Shown: positions 1-7,461, counted from the stretch's first letter. The stretch: DNA of 8,240 nt from JANMCE01 sp031360915 (GCA_031360915.1 JANMCE010000296.1:1-8240); one strand, 5' to 3'. The notes: generated by a model not told the origin, from the sequence alone. Made by a program: numbers and translations.

Positions 1-1
1 G

Positions 2-754
2 AACAATCAGATCGACAACATCGAAGCGATGACGAGCGGCGTGTTCGGCGGCGGATTCATTGTGCCGTACCTGTCGATGGAAACGCTCAACGCCATCTCG
101 CAGCGGCTGAACATCATCGAGTACTTCTACGGCTGGCCCGACCCTGCTCTTGTGCTGCCCGGAAAGATCATTGGTTGGCAGGTGGGCACCGTTGATGAAG
201 CGCGCGCTGCCGTCGATGCCGGCTGCGCATATGTGATCGCCCAAGGCCACGAGGCCGGTGGTCACGTGCGCGGCACCATGGTGCTCGCCGATCTGCTGAC
301 CGCGGTGCGTGCGGTCGTCGATGTTCCCGTACTGGCTTCCGGCGGCATAGGTTCGGCTGAACAAGTGAAAGCCGCCATGTCGCGTGGTGCCGATGCGGTG
401 CGAATCGGCACGCGCTTTCTTGCGGCGACCGAAGCCGATACGCATCCGATCTACCTTGACCTGCTGTTGAAGGCGACCGAGAACGACACCGAGTACTGCG
501 GTCTGTTCGACGTGGGTTGGCCCGATGCTCCGGTGCGGGTGCTGGCATCGGCGGCTGCTGCTGCCCGTCTGCCCGGACCGGACCCGGTCGGCGAGCTGGC
601 CGGTCGGCCGCTTCCGAGGCGGGGTACCACGCCGCCCAGCCGGTCCACTACCGGGCAGATCGAGGCCATGGCGTTGTACGCCGGCACCTCGGTCGGCGGC
701 ATCACCAAGACACAATCGGCAGCAGACATCATCCACGAACTTCTGGGGGCATAG
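2..754 (+). CDS. Nitronate monooxygenase / 2-nitropropane dioxygenase-like flavoprotein, C-terminal part (5' end outside window)
   Basis: This is an FMN-dependent TIM-barrel enzyme of the nitronate monooxygenase (NPD) family, whose characterised members oxidise alkyl nitronates; the true substrate here is unknown. The frame is open from base 2, so the start lies upstream and roughly 80-120 N-terminal residues are probably missing compared with the usual 320-360. Numbering from the Met at base 29, the family signature QGHEAGGH is at residues 72-79. The FMN phosphate-binding strands follow: VLASGGIG at 101-108 and GADAVRIGTRFL at 120-131. The C-terminal YAGTSVGGI (217-225) matches the family's usual tail. 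The stop codon is immediately followed by the ATG of the SDR gene, so the two are probably co-transcribed. Family assignment is firm. Physiological role is open, because many NPD-like proteins in actinobacteria act on other substrates or are uncharacterised. Confidence 0.9.
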   Translation, partial: NNQIDNIEAMTSGVFGGGFIVPYLSMETLNAISQRLNIIEYFYGWPDPALVLPGKIIGWQVGTVDEARAAVDAGCAYVIAQGHEAGGHVRGTMVLADLLTAVRAVVDVPVLASGGIGSAEQVKAAMSRGADAVRIGTRFLAATEADTHPIYLDLLLKATENDTEYCGLFDVGWPDAPVRVLASAAAAARLPGPDPVGELAGRPLPRRGTTPPSRSTTGQIEAMALYAGTSVGGITKTQSAADIIHELLGA

Positions 755-1438
755 ATGGGCAACGTTGTTATCACCGGCGGTAAGAGCGGCCTCGGCCTTG
801 AGTTGGCCAAGGCCTACGAGGCGGCCGGCCACCACGTCATCGTGGGGTGCCGCAACGCCGCAGTCGCACCGGTAGGGGAAGCGTACGAACTCGACCTTGC
901 CGACGTTGCTTCGATAAACCAGTTCGTTGTAGCTCTTGGCGACCGTCCTGTCGACGTGCTCATCAACAACGCTGGTATCGATGGTCGAAACGTTGGCGCC
1001 GGCGACGGACACCGTGAAGCGCTCACCATCTCCAATGACACCTTTAATGCCGTCATGCAGGTGAACGTCAACGGCCCGATGCTCATAACCCAGGGCCTCG
1101 CTCCGAACCTGCGCAAGTCCGCAGGCGCGAAAGTGGTGAACATCTCATCGCAGATCGGCTCAATGGTGGTGGCCCAGACCATGGGCCGAGACATCAGCTA
1201 CGCCGTGTCGAAAGCGGCGCTGAACATGGTGTCCATCAAGTTGGCTCAAGCGCTGCAGCCTGATGGCGTCACCGTGGTGATGATGCACCCCGGCTGGCTT
1301 CGCACCTCGATGGGCGGCCCAGCAGCCGCAGTGGACCCCGACGTTGCTGCGGCCTCCATCATGGCCACTGTCGATGGTTTGACCATCGACAACACCAGCA
1401 CCTTCATACGCAACGATGGTTCTATCCACCCCTGGTAA
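755..1438 (+). CDS. Short-chain dehydrogenase/reductase (C-factor-like SDR)
   Basis: A 227-residue NAD(P)-dependent oxidoreductase of the short-chain dehydrogenase/reductase superfamily, probably cytoplasmic. The Rossmann cofactor motif TGGKSGLG is at residues 7-14 and NNAG at 71-74. The active-site pair YAVSK has Tyr149 and Lys153, and Ser136 sits at the usual 13-residue distance before the Tyr. The HPGWLRTSMGG segment (178-188) follows the PG motif and resembles SDRs annotated as C-factor/CsgA-like. The ATG directly follows the preceding TAG, and a GGGGG stretch at 745-749 can serve as ribosome binding site, so this start is well supported. Tight linkage to the nitronate monooxygenase-like gene suggests one transcript and perhaps one catabolic route, which is inference. 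The substrate cannot be told from sequence. Confidence 0.92.
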   Translation: MGNVVITGGKSGLGLELAKAYEAAGHHVIVGCRNAAVAPVGEAYELDLADVASINQFVVALGDRPVDVLINNAGIDGRNVGAGDGHREALTISNDTFNAVMQVNVNGPMLITQGLAPNLRKSAGAKVVNISSQIGSMVVAQTMGRDISYAVSKAALNMVSIKLAQALQPDGVTVVMMHPGWLRTSMGGPAAAVDPDVAAASIMATVDGLTIDNTSTFIRNDGSIHPW

Positions 1439-1477
1439 AGCCACTGGCTCGTAGCGGTCGGGCGTGGGCGAGTCGAG

Positions 1478-1503
1478 TCTGGTATCACCCACTTGATACC
1501 GGA
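1478..1503. terminator. Hairpin between converging genes, possible bidirectional terminator
   Basis: TCTGGTATC and GATACCGGA form a 9-bp stem (one G-U/T pair, the inner six pairs GGTATC/GATACC perfect) around an 8-base loop. It lies in the 89-bp gap between the plus-strand SDR gene and the minus-strand ATPase gene, where terminators for both are expected. There is no clear T-run on either side, so intrinsic termination is not assured. Confidence 0.4.
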
Positions 1504-1527
1504 TGTGCCTCGCTTAAGGCAGAGGAC

Positions 1528-2291
<764 letters not shown>

Positions 2292-2292
<1 letters not shown>

Positions 2293-4409
2293 CAGCGTGC
2301 CTCCTGAGCCTTTTTGCGGATGTAGTTGTTGACGAGCACTGCGACGAGCAGGACGCCGCCCAAGAATGCGTAGCGAGCGTCACTGTTCCAGCCCTTCACC
2401 GTTTGGAAGCCGGTGGTGGACATGGCGAGTATCGCGGCGCCGAGGCTGGCGCCGATGACCGATCCGTAACCGCCGGTCATCAGGCATCCGCCAACCACGG
2501 CCGCAATGATGAATTCGAACTCGAGGCCGGCACCCTGGTCGGCCTGCACCGTGCCGAAGCGCAGCGCCACGAGCGTCCCGGACAGAGCTGCACAAAGACC
2601 AACCACGACGAACAACCCGATCTTCACCCGGTTGGCCGGCACGCCGATAGCGCGGGATGCGTCCTTGTTGCCGCCGACGGCAAAGATCCAGTTACCCCAT
2701 CGAGTCTTGCCGAGTACATAAGCGCCAGCGGCGGCGACGATAAGCCACCACACGACTGTCTCGCGCAGCACGTTCGTCGGAACGGGTTTGCCAGCTGCAC
2801 GCAGTGCAGCGGCATGGGCATCCGTGAAGTTGGTGTAGACGAGCCGAATGACGACGCCGAGCACGGCAAGCGACGCGCCGAAGATCTGCATGCGCCGGCC
2901 GGATCGGTCGGCGGCCGGGTTGCCGTAGGCCCGCTTCTCCATCAGGAATTCAAGCAGCGAGTTCGCCAGCAGCAGGGTTGCGGCGACGACCATGGCGGCC
3001 GTCAACTGTGTGCGGAATCGGCTGGCGGTCGAGTCGACTCGGGTGACCAAGCCCATCAGCACCAGCGCCGCAGCGGCAACGACGCCGAGCACAAGCTGCA
3101 TCGATCTGTTGTGTGCTTTCGCGGCTTCGCTGCGCGCAAGAAGGAGAAGCGCCACTCCGCCGGTGCCGAGGAGCAACATGCCGATGGCCCGCAGCGCCTG
3201 CACCGTAGTGAGTTGCAAGGCAGCGATGGTCAGAGCGCCCAGCACGATTGCACCGTAGAGCCCGAAGAGGATGAGCTTGAGCACGCTGGCGGCACGCACC
3301 CGTTCGCGAAGGCTGGGCAGCATCGAGCGAGCGGTAATACCGAGCCCGATGACCCCAGCGAGGACGGCGATGATCGGTCGGATCGACGGCGAAATCCACG
3401 TCAGCACTGCTCGGCGTTCCCCACGGTCGAAGGGAAAGTGGATGACGCATGCAAGGATGATGCCGAGCAGACCGAGACTGGAGCGCAGGACTACTTCTTT
3501 CGGTAGCCCACCTGATGTCTCGATGGCCGCTCGCTCACGAGACTTCCAGCGCCCGACGCCAACACCGACGATGGTGAGGATGGAGCCGACGGCAGCCAGC
3601 GCACCGAACATGACATTCTTCGAAACGCCATCGGTGCCATGCAAGCTGAGGAAACCGAACAGAGCGACTGCGATGCCAACGCCCCCCAGTCCGAGGCCCG
3701 ATATGCTGAGCGAGGCGCGTCGGATGAATGACTGCTCGCAGAGTCCGTAGATGAAGATTGCTGCGCCGAGGATCACGCCGATGAGGAAGATTTTGTCGCG
3801 AGCGGGGAACTCTTTTGCCAGCCACTCGTGGGCCACCCACTGGCGAAACCCCGCCGCGCCGCGCTGGTCTTTGATCTGGTCGACGTACACCTTTTGGGCG
3901 AGCCGCTTCGAGAGCACGAGCATGAGGCCTCGTGCGACGAAGAACGAGGCGAGGGTGATAATGAAGCTCGGGAGCCCCGTCTTATTGACCATGTAGCCGT
4001 TGAACCAGCCAATGGCTCCGGCGCCGGCAAAGGCCACCAAGATGGCCCAGCCGATATGGACGCCCTGGCCCATGAAGAAGCGCGAGATAAGACCGATCAT
4101 CATGGCCGATCCGCCGGTCATGATGCCGGACGAAAGATCGAACTCGCCACCAATCATGAGCAGGGCGATGGCGGTTGCCATCACGCCGTACGGGGCCGCA
4201 ACGTCCAGCCAGTTCAGTGTGGTGCCGGCAGTGCCGAATGTTTGGCCGTTCCCCCACAGGAAGGCCCACACCACGACGGCGCCGATGAGGGCACCGATCT
4301 CTGGAGAAATCAACCAGCGGCGCATCGGGCCGCGGTGGGCAATACGTTCGTCGCCTGCTGCGGCTGACGCTTTGGGTGCCGCCGTTGCGGCTACCTCAGT
4401 CAAACTCAT
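2292..4409 (-). CDS. Sugar ABC transporter permease, CUT2 family, with a large hydrophobic insertion
   Basis: A 705-residue inner-membrane permease of the BPD_transp_2 (RbsC/XylH/FrcC) family. The N-terminal core includes hydrophobic segments near residues 36-54, 70-87, 92-110, 117-137 and 145-168, with the conserved GGEFDLSSG at 87-95 (compare the family's GGIDLSVG). The C-terminal core starts with a helix at about 551-567 and KTRWGNWIFAVGGN (568-581), the equivalent of the family's TRFGRYIYAIGGN loop that meets the ATPase. Helices continue near 595-618, 628-668 and 680-697. Typical relatives have about 320-400 residues. Here roughly residues 205-545 are extra and hold about nine or ten more hydrophobic stretches. 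The reading frame is uninterrupted and the core motifs are intact, so it is not a sequencing frameshift. The start is supported by AGGGGG at 4416-4421, six bases upstream. It partners with the upstream lipoprotein and the downstream ATPase. Confidence 0.9.
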
Positions 4410-4466
4410 TGGGGTCCCCCTGATCCCTTTGGTGCTGCGTGTGCATTGACGCGAATCTTTGCTAGA

Positions 4467-4501
4467 CCGTTGGCCGGGGTGGCAAGCACCCCGGCCAACG
4501 G
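4467..4501. promoter_or_regulatory. Perfect 15-bp stem-loop in the gap between binding-protein and permease genes
   Basis: CCGTTGGCCGGGGTG (4467-4481) is exactly complementary to 4487-4501, leaving the 5-base loop GCAAG. On the transcribed (minus) strand the stem is followed by TCTAGCAAAG, not a run of T, so it is a poor classical terminator. In ABC operons such an intercistronic hairpin commonly protects the 3' end of the binding-protein mRNA or causes partial termination, so that the binding protein is made in excess over the membrane parts. That role is inferred here from position. Confidence 0.7.
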
Positions 4502-4552
4502 GAACAGCGGTGTCTCTCAGCCGATTATCAGCCGGGAGGGTGGGTCAGTGGA

Positions 4553-5644
4553 TCAGCGGGTGCCAGCGGCAACAAGCTTGGACACAGTGTCAGCGTTGTC
4601 CTTGGTGACGAAGCCGGGGCCGGTGTTGATCGGCAGGCCACCACCGAGGGTGTTCTGGTTCGTGGCCTTCAGGTAAAGGGCCAGGACCGAAACGTAGCCC
4701 TGGAGGTACTGCTGCTGATCGATGGTGAACGCAACGTCGCCAGCCGAGATGTCCTTCAGGATGTCGGTCGACAGGTCGACGGCACCAATGGTGACCTTGC
4801 GGCCCAGCTCCTTGGCGGCGGCAGCGGCGTCGTGACCGACAACCGGGCCGACACCGAACACGCCATCAACGTCCTTGTTGGAATCGAGGGCGGCCTTGAC
4901 GTCGGCCTGCTGCTTGCCGGACTTGTCACCCGAGGTGGTGACCGGGTCGAGGAACTTGCCCTTGAACGTCTTCTTGGCGCCGTTGCAACGAGCGTCGAGC
5001 CCGGTGTTGGTCTGCTCCTGCTTGATGCAGAGAAGCACCTTCACGCCAGCAGCGTTGAATTTCTCGCCAGCGCCCATACCGGCGGTCTCTTCGTCCTGAC
5101 CGATGTGGGTGAACGCTCCGAACTCCTTGTACAGGTTCGAGCCCGAGTTGGTGGTAACGATCGGGATACCGGCCTTCACGGCGGCAGCAACAGCATCCTT
5201 CACGGCGGCCGGGTCGGCCAGCGAAACGGCGATGCCCGCAACCTTGTCGGTGACGGCCTGGTTGATCATTTCGGCCTGCTTGACGCCGTTGTTTACGGAG
5301 CCCTGCTCCTTGACCGTGATGCCCAGGTCCTTACCGGCCTTCTCGGCGCCCTTCTTGAACACGGACCAGAACACGCCGCCGTCGCTGTGAGTGATGACAG
5401 CAATGGTGATGTTCTCGCCTGCGGTCGCCTTCACCGGTGCAGCCGTGGTGGCAGCCGGAGCAGCCGTGGTGACTGCCGCGGCGGCTGTGGAGGCGGCACC
5501 AGCGGCGGTGGTGGCAGCCGGGGCAGCCGTGGTGACTGCCGCGGCGGCTGTGGAGGCCGTGGTGGCCTTCTTCGAGCTCGAGCAACCGGTGGCCGCAACA
5601 GCGACGACGGCAGCAAGAGCTACAAAACGGTACGACTTCTTCAT
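4553..5644 (-). CDS. Sugar-binding lipoprotein of the CUT2 ABC transporter (Peripla_BP_4 type)
   Basis: A 363-residue extracytoplasmic solute-binding lipoprotein, the first gene of the transporter operon. The signal peptide has a basic start (MKKSYR), a hydrophobic core and a lipobox ending ATGC, with lipidated Cys21. Residues 26-74 are an Ala/Thr/Pro linker made of a 21-residue unit (starting STAAAAVTTAAPAATTAA) present twice, presumably a flexible tether. The ligand-binding fold starts at about residue 78 (NITIAVITHSDGGVFW). Family features include MINQAVTDKVAGIAVSLADP (126-145) and the late DQQQYLQGY (309-317). Cys207 and Cys220 could form a disulfide. The start is supported by AAGGGGGA at about 5652-5659, close upstream of the ATG. 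The ligand is probably a monosaccharide or related compound by family. Ribose, fructose, xylose and inositol cannot be separated by eye. Confidence 0.93.
   Translation of the reverse strand: MKKSYRFVALAAVVAVAATGCSSSKKATTASTAAAAVTTAAPAATTAAGAASTAAAAVTTAAPAATTAAPVKATAGENITIAVITHSDGGVFWSVFKKGAEKAGKDLGITVKEQGSVNNGVKQAEMINQAVTDKVAGIAVSLADPAAVKDAVAAAVKAGIPIVTTNSGSNLYKEFGAFTHIGQDEETAGMGAGEKFNAAGVKVLLCIKQEQTNTGLDARCNGAKKTFKGKFLDPVTTSGDKSGKQQADVKAALDSNKDVDGVFGVGPVVGHDAAAAAKELGRKVTIGAVDLSTDILKDISAGDVAFTIDQQQYLQGYVSVLALYLKATNQNTLGGGLPINTGPGFVTKDNADTVSKLVAAGTR
5445..5557. repeat. 63-bp in-frame tandem duplication in the lipoprotein linker
   Basis: A 63-base unit starts at 5445 and again at 5508. The first 50 bases of the two copies (5445-5494 and 5508-5557) differ at a single position (A5459 versus G5522). 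The period is exactly 21 codons, so the reading frame is kept. The near identity at DNA level, beyond what the protein repeat needs, points to a recent or slippage-maintained duplication. Confidence 0.9.
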
Positions 5645-5704
5645 AACAAAATCCCCCTTGATGGATTTCCAAGTTCCGGACGGTTGCTAGATGCCGCCAT
5701 CCGT

Positions 5705-5722
5705 GCAGGTATGACAACCTGC
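5705..5722. promoter_or_regulatory. Inverted repeat GCAGGT-N6-ACCTGC, candidate operator of the transporter operon
   Basis: Two perfect 6-bp arms (5705-5710 and 5717-5722) flank a 6-base spacer about 60 bases upstream of the binding-protein ATG, in the divergent region shared with the protease gene. On the minus strand TTGTCA (5717-5712) inside this element resembles a -35 box, but the matching -10 region is weak (GCATCT at 17-bp spacing). A third ACCTGC half-site sits at 5759-5764 within a second AACCTGCGA, 42 bases from the first. A dyad overlapping a promoter would fit a transcription factor site. No regulator gene is in the window. Confidence 0.45.
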
Positions 5723-5829
5723 GAGTGAATTCTGCCATACATCTCGGCAGTGTCTGGAACCTGCGAATCAGGCTAGCGTTCGCGGCCAGCAATATGCCGA
5801 ACATGTCAAGACGACGCCGGAGACAAATC

Positions 5830-6501
5830 GTGGTGCTCCTCGTTCGATGGGGTCACCGGCGGCGACCAACTCGCATGGTTGGGGCCGCATGGACCGTGCT
5901 CGGTTCGTTGGCGGGCTGCTCCTCACCCCATCAAGAGGTTCCGGTCGTTCGTCTCGTGCAGGTGGTGGCTTCGGGTTGCATCTCCAGAGAAGTAGCCACC
6001 GGCTTCATCGTTCAACCCGGCGTGGTGATGACGGTCGCTCACTCGTTGCGGGATACGAAGGTCATCACGGTGGACGGAAGACCAGCCACGGTGCTTGCCC
6101 TCGACGAGCGGATGGATGCGGCGCTCCTTCGAATCAGTGAGAGTCCAGAACGATTTGTCGAGTTCGCGGAGCCGGTTTTGTCGACCGGTGTTTCCGTACT
6201 GCGCTGGCAGTTGAATCGAACACAACGTTTGGAAGCGATGGTCACGACAGTCGCCCCGATTGAGTACAGCGATCTTCGCTTAAAGACCACATGGCTACGC
6301 CAAGGCTTCCTGATCAATAAGGAAAGTAGAGCCGGGGATTCGGGGTCCCCCGTTGTTGATGACACGGGCCGGGTAGTCGGCATGCTGTTCGCCTCACGGT
6401 CAGATGGCCAAGTGCAAGGCTTCGCGCTAGCCGCCAGCGAAATGCAAACGCTGCTTGCGGCGCCGCCCGTCGTGCCACCCTGGGTCGGTGTCTGCACCTG
6501 A
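5830..6501 (+). CDS. Trypsin-like serine protease, predicted lipoprotein
   Basis: A secreted protease of the chymotrypsin/trypsin fold (S1/Trypsin_2 type), about 223 residues from the chosen GTG. The triad is visible: His71 in TVAHS, Asp96 in DAALLRI, and Ser171 in GDSGSPVVD. VVGMLFAS follows the active serine as is usual. The N-terminus has a basic stretch (RRRPTR), a short hydrophobic run (MVGAAWTVLGSLAG) and Cys30 in a LAGC lipobox, so it is probably anchored on the outer face of the membrane. The GTG at 5830 is preferred because GGAG at 5819-5822 lies 7 bases upstream. The frame is open back to a GTG at 5725, with other starts at 5794, 5803 and 5875. Two further cysteines (50 and 222) flank the protease domain and could form a disulfide. 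It is divergent from the sugar operon and shares its upstream region. Substrate is unknown. Confidence 0.82.
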   Translation: MVLLVRWGHRRRPTRMVGAAWTVLGSLAGCSSPHQEVPVVRLVQVVASGCISREVATGFIVQPGVVMTVAHSLRDTKVITVDGRPATVLALDERMDAALLRISESPERFVEFAEPVLSTGVSVLRWQLNRTQRLEAMVTTVAPIEYSDLRLKTTWLRQGFLINKESRAGDSGSPVVDDTGRVVGMLFASRSDGQVQGFALAASEMQTLLAAPPVVPPWVGVCT

Positions 6502-6561
6502 CATCCTGCGGTCACACTGGTTGGGTGACTGTTCTCGATATGCGAACCCCGACCGAGATGA

Positions 6562-6577
6562 CGTACGACGTTGTACG
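6562..6577. repeat. Near-perfect 16-bp palindrome between converging genes
   Basis: CGTACGACGTTGTACG pairs with itself at 14 of 16 positions; only the G6567/T6572 pair fails. It lies in the 186-bp gap between the 3' ends of the protease and toxin genes. It is too short at the centre to form a good RNA hairpin and looks more like a protein-binding dyad, but its function is unknown. Confidence 0.35.
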
Positions 6578-6687
6578 CCCCGACCTCCGCTCGGTTTGCA
6601 GGTTCGACAGACGGCTGCTCGACTCGACACGCTGGAACGATCACCTGGATGGCGCTGGCTTCCGAGACGATTTCGATTTTGGCGACC

Positions 6688-6966
6688 CTAGGGTGCTCGG
6701 TACACGTCGCTGCGGTGATCGATCCTTAGCACTGTGACGACACGCTCGGCTTCATCAATTCGGTAGATCACGCGATACGTGCCTCGCTGTGCGCTGTGGA
6801 TACCGGCGAGTTCGTTGCGGAGTTCACTCCCGACGCGTCGTGGGTTCTCAATCAGTGCGCCGGTGATGAATTCGATGACCGCAGCACTGACTGCTTCCGG
6901 GAGATGTTCGGCAATCGAGCGGGCAGCGGGTCGAGCCACGACGAGGTCGTAGCTGTCTTCCGTCAC
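6688..6966 (-). CDS. RelE/ParE-family toxin
   Basis: A 92-residue type II toxin-antitoxin toxin. The C-terminal half carries the family pattern: ENPRRVGSELRNELAG (40-55), RGTYRVIYRID (61-71), then VVTVLRIDHRSDVYR (76-90). Family members of the RelE branch cleave mRNA on the ribosome, while ParE members poison gyrase. The basic residues Arg61, Arg65 and Arg81 and the HRSDVYR end resemble the RelE/YoeB-like side, but the target cannot be settled by eye. The start is GTG, whose bases overlap the antitoxin stop as GTGA. No separate ribosome binding site is seen, so translation probably depends on the antitoxin reading through. Length is normal and there are no lesions, so it is likely functional. 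Confidence 0.9.
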   Translation of the reverse strand: MTEDSYDLVVARPAARSIAEHLPEAVSAAVIEFITGALIENPRRVGSELRNELAGIHSAQRGTYRVIYRIDEAERVVTVLRIDHRSDVYRAP

Positions 6967-7241
6967 CGAACGGATGGGACGCGCAATGCGCGGACGGCCT
7001 CGACACCTTGAACCACGTCGCCGGCCCGAACGGCGGATTCGGCTTCAACAAGTTCTCTGATGGCTTTCCGATCGCTCAAGAGCGAGAGCGTTTCTTCCAA
7101 GCTCTCGAGGTCGTCTGGGCTAATCAGCACAGCTGCCGGACGGCCGTTGCGCGTCACAACAACTCGTTCGTGCTCGCGGTCGACGCGGTCGACGAACTCG
7201 GAAAACCGATCTTTGACGTTCCGTAGCGACTCAGTCGTCAT
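6963..7241 (-). CDS. Phd/YefM-family antitoxin
   Basis: A 92-residue antitoxin that binds its operator through the N-terminal domain and neutralises the toxin through its C-terminal part. The N-terminus has the family pattern SLRNVKDRFSEFVDRV (5-20), VVVTRNGRPAAVLISPDD (27-44) and LESL (45-48). A charged helical tail (57-92) is expected to wrap the toxin. The stop overlaps the toxin start by four bases, the usual antitoxin-first arrangement. The start is uncertain: the ATG at 7241 gives the usual MTT beginning, but the in-frame GTG at 7247 lies 12 bases from an AAGGAGG at 7260-7266, closer than the 18 bases from the ATG. The frame itself is open to 7289. A palindrome lies at the start and suggests autoregulation. 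Confidence 0.9.
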   Translation of the reverse strand: MTTESLRNVKDRFSEFVDRVDREHERVVVTRNGRPAAVLISPDDLESLEETLSLLSDRKAIRELVEAESAVRAGDVVQGVEAVRALRVPSVR

Positions 7242-7244
7242 GGT

Positions 7245-7266
7245 CACAATTGTGCCACGCCTCCTT
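7245..7266 (-). promoter_or_regulatory. Palindrome and ribosome binding site upstream of the antitoxin gene
   Basis: CACAATTGTG (7245-7254) is a perfect 10-bp palindrome, ending three bases before the antitoxin ATG and covering the alternative GTG start. AAGGAGG (7260-7266 on the minus strand) is a strong Shine-Dalgarno sequence. Phd/YefM-type antitoxins bind short palindromes at their own promoter, so this is a candidate operator. Its place between the Shine-Dalgarno and the start is closer to the gene than usual for a DNA operator. Confidence 0.5.
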
Positions 7267-7314
7267 GAGACCTGCGATCGCGAACGCAATTCGCAGTCGG
7301 GCGAACCGTCACCG

Positions 7315-7419
7315 TCGTTCGCGCGTTACGACCATTCGTTCGCGCGTTAGACCCTTTCGACCAGTGGGATCGCCCAATTCCGATCTATTGCGCGAATGGG
7401 TGGCCGCCATCGCGCGAAT
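7315..7419. repeat. Cluster of TTCGCGC / GCGCGAA short repeats in a non-coding gap
   Basis: TCGTTCGCGCGTTA (14 bp) occurs at 7315-7328 and again at 7336-7349, a 21-base period. Downstream, GCGCGAAT occurs at 7390-7397 and 7412-7419, a 22-base period, in the opposite orientation of the shared core TTCGCGC. The four cores thus form two facing pairs, each spaced by about two DNA turns. They lie in the roughly 220-bp gap upstream of the antitoxin gene and downstream of the YdhR-like gene. No ORF here is convincing. GCGATCGC (7274-7281) and a small inverted repeat CTGCGA/TCGCAG (7272-7277/7291-7296) are nearby. Confidence 0.55.
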
Positions 7420-7461
7420 CGCCGAGACAATGAGTTCAAAGGGATCAGAGCGAGGAACTGG

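Noticed and set aside
2403..3506. A 367-codon plus-strand ORF opposite the permease gene
   Set aside because: Its Gln/His/Asp/Gly-rich composition is typical of the antisense frame of a GC-rich membrane protein gene; the minus-strand frame has clear permease motifs.
3828..4367. A 179-codon plus-strand ORF opposite the N-terminal part of the permease
   Set aside because: Antisense shadow frame with low-information composition and no domain pattern.
4467..4501. Classical rho-independent terminator ending the binding-protein transcript
   Set aside because: The stem is excellent, but the transcribed strand after it (TCTAGCAAAG) has no T-run, and the permease and ATPase genes downstream have no obvious promoter of their own.
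5445..5557. Possible CRISPR-like array
   Set aside because: Only two units, no unique spacers, and the repeat is in-frame coding sequence for a linker.
4832..5728. A 298-codon plus-strand ORF opposite the binding-protein gene, with Gly/Ser/Arg-rich repeats
   Set aside because: It is the antisense shadow of the lipoprotein; the repeats mirror the Ala/Thr linker, and no independent motif is present.
6525..6737. A 70-codon plus-strand ORF starting with GTG between the protease and toxin genes
   Set aside because: No ribosome binding site, no recognisable motif, and it runs 50 bases antisense into the toxin gene. It could be a remnant, but there is no support for calling it a gene.
7315..7349. 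Possible phage attachment site or replication origin
   Set aside because: No integrase, tRNA, replication gene or AT-rich unwinding region is nearby; the direct repeats are too short and too close to claim either.
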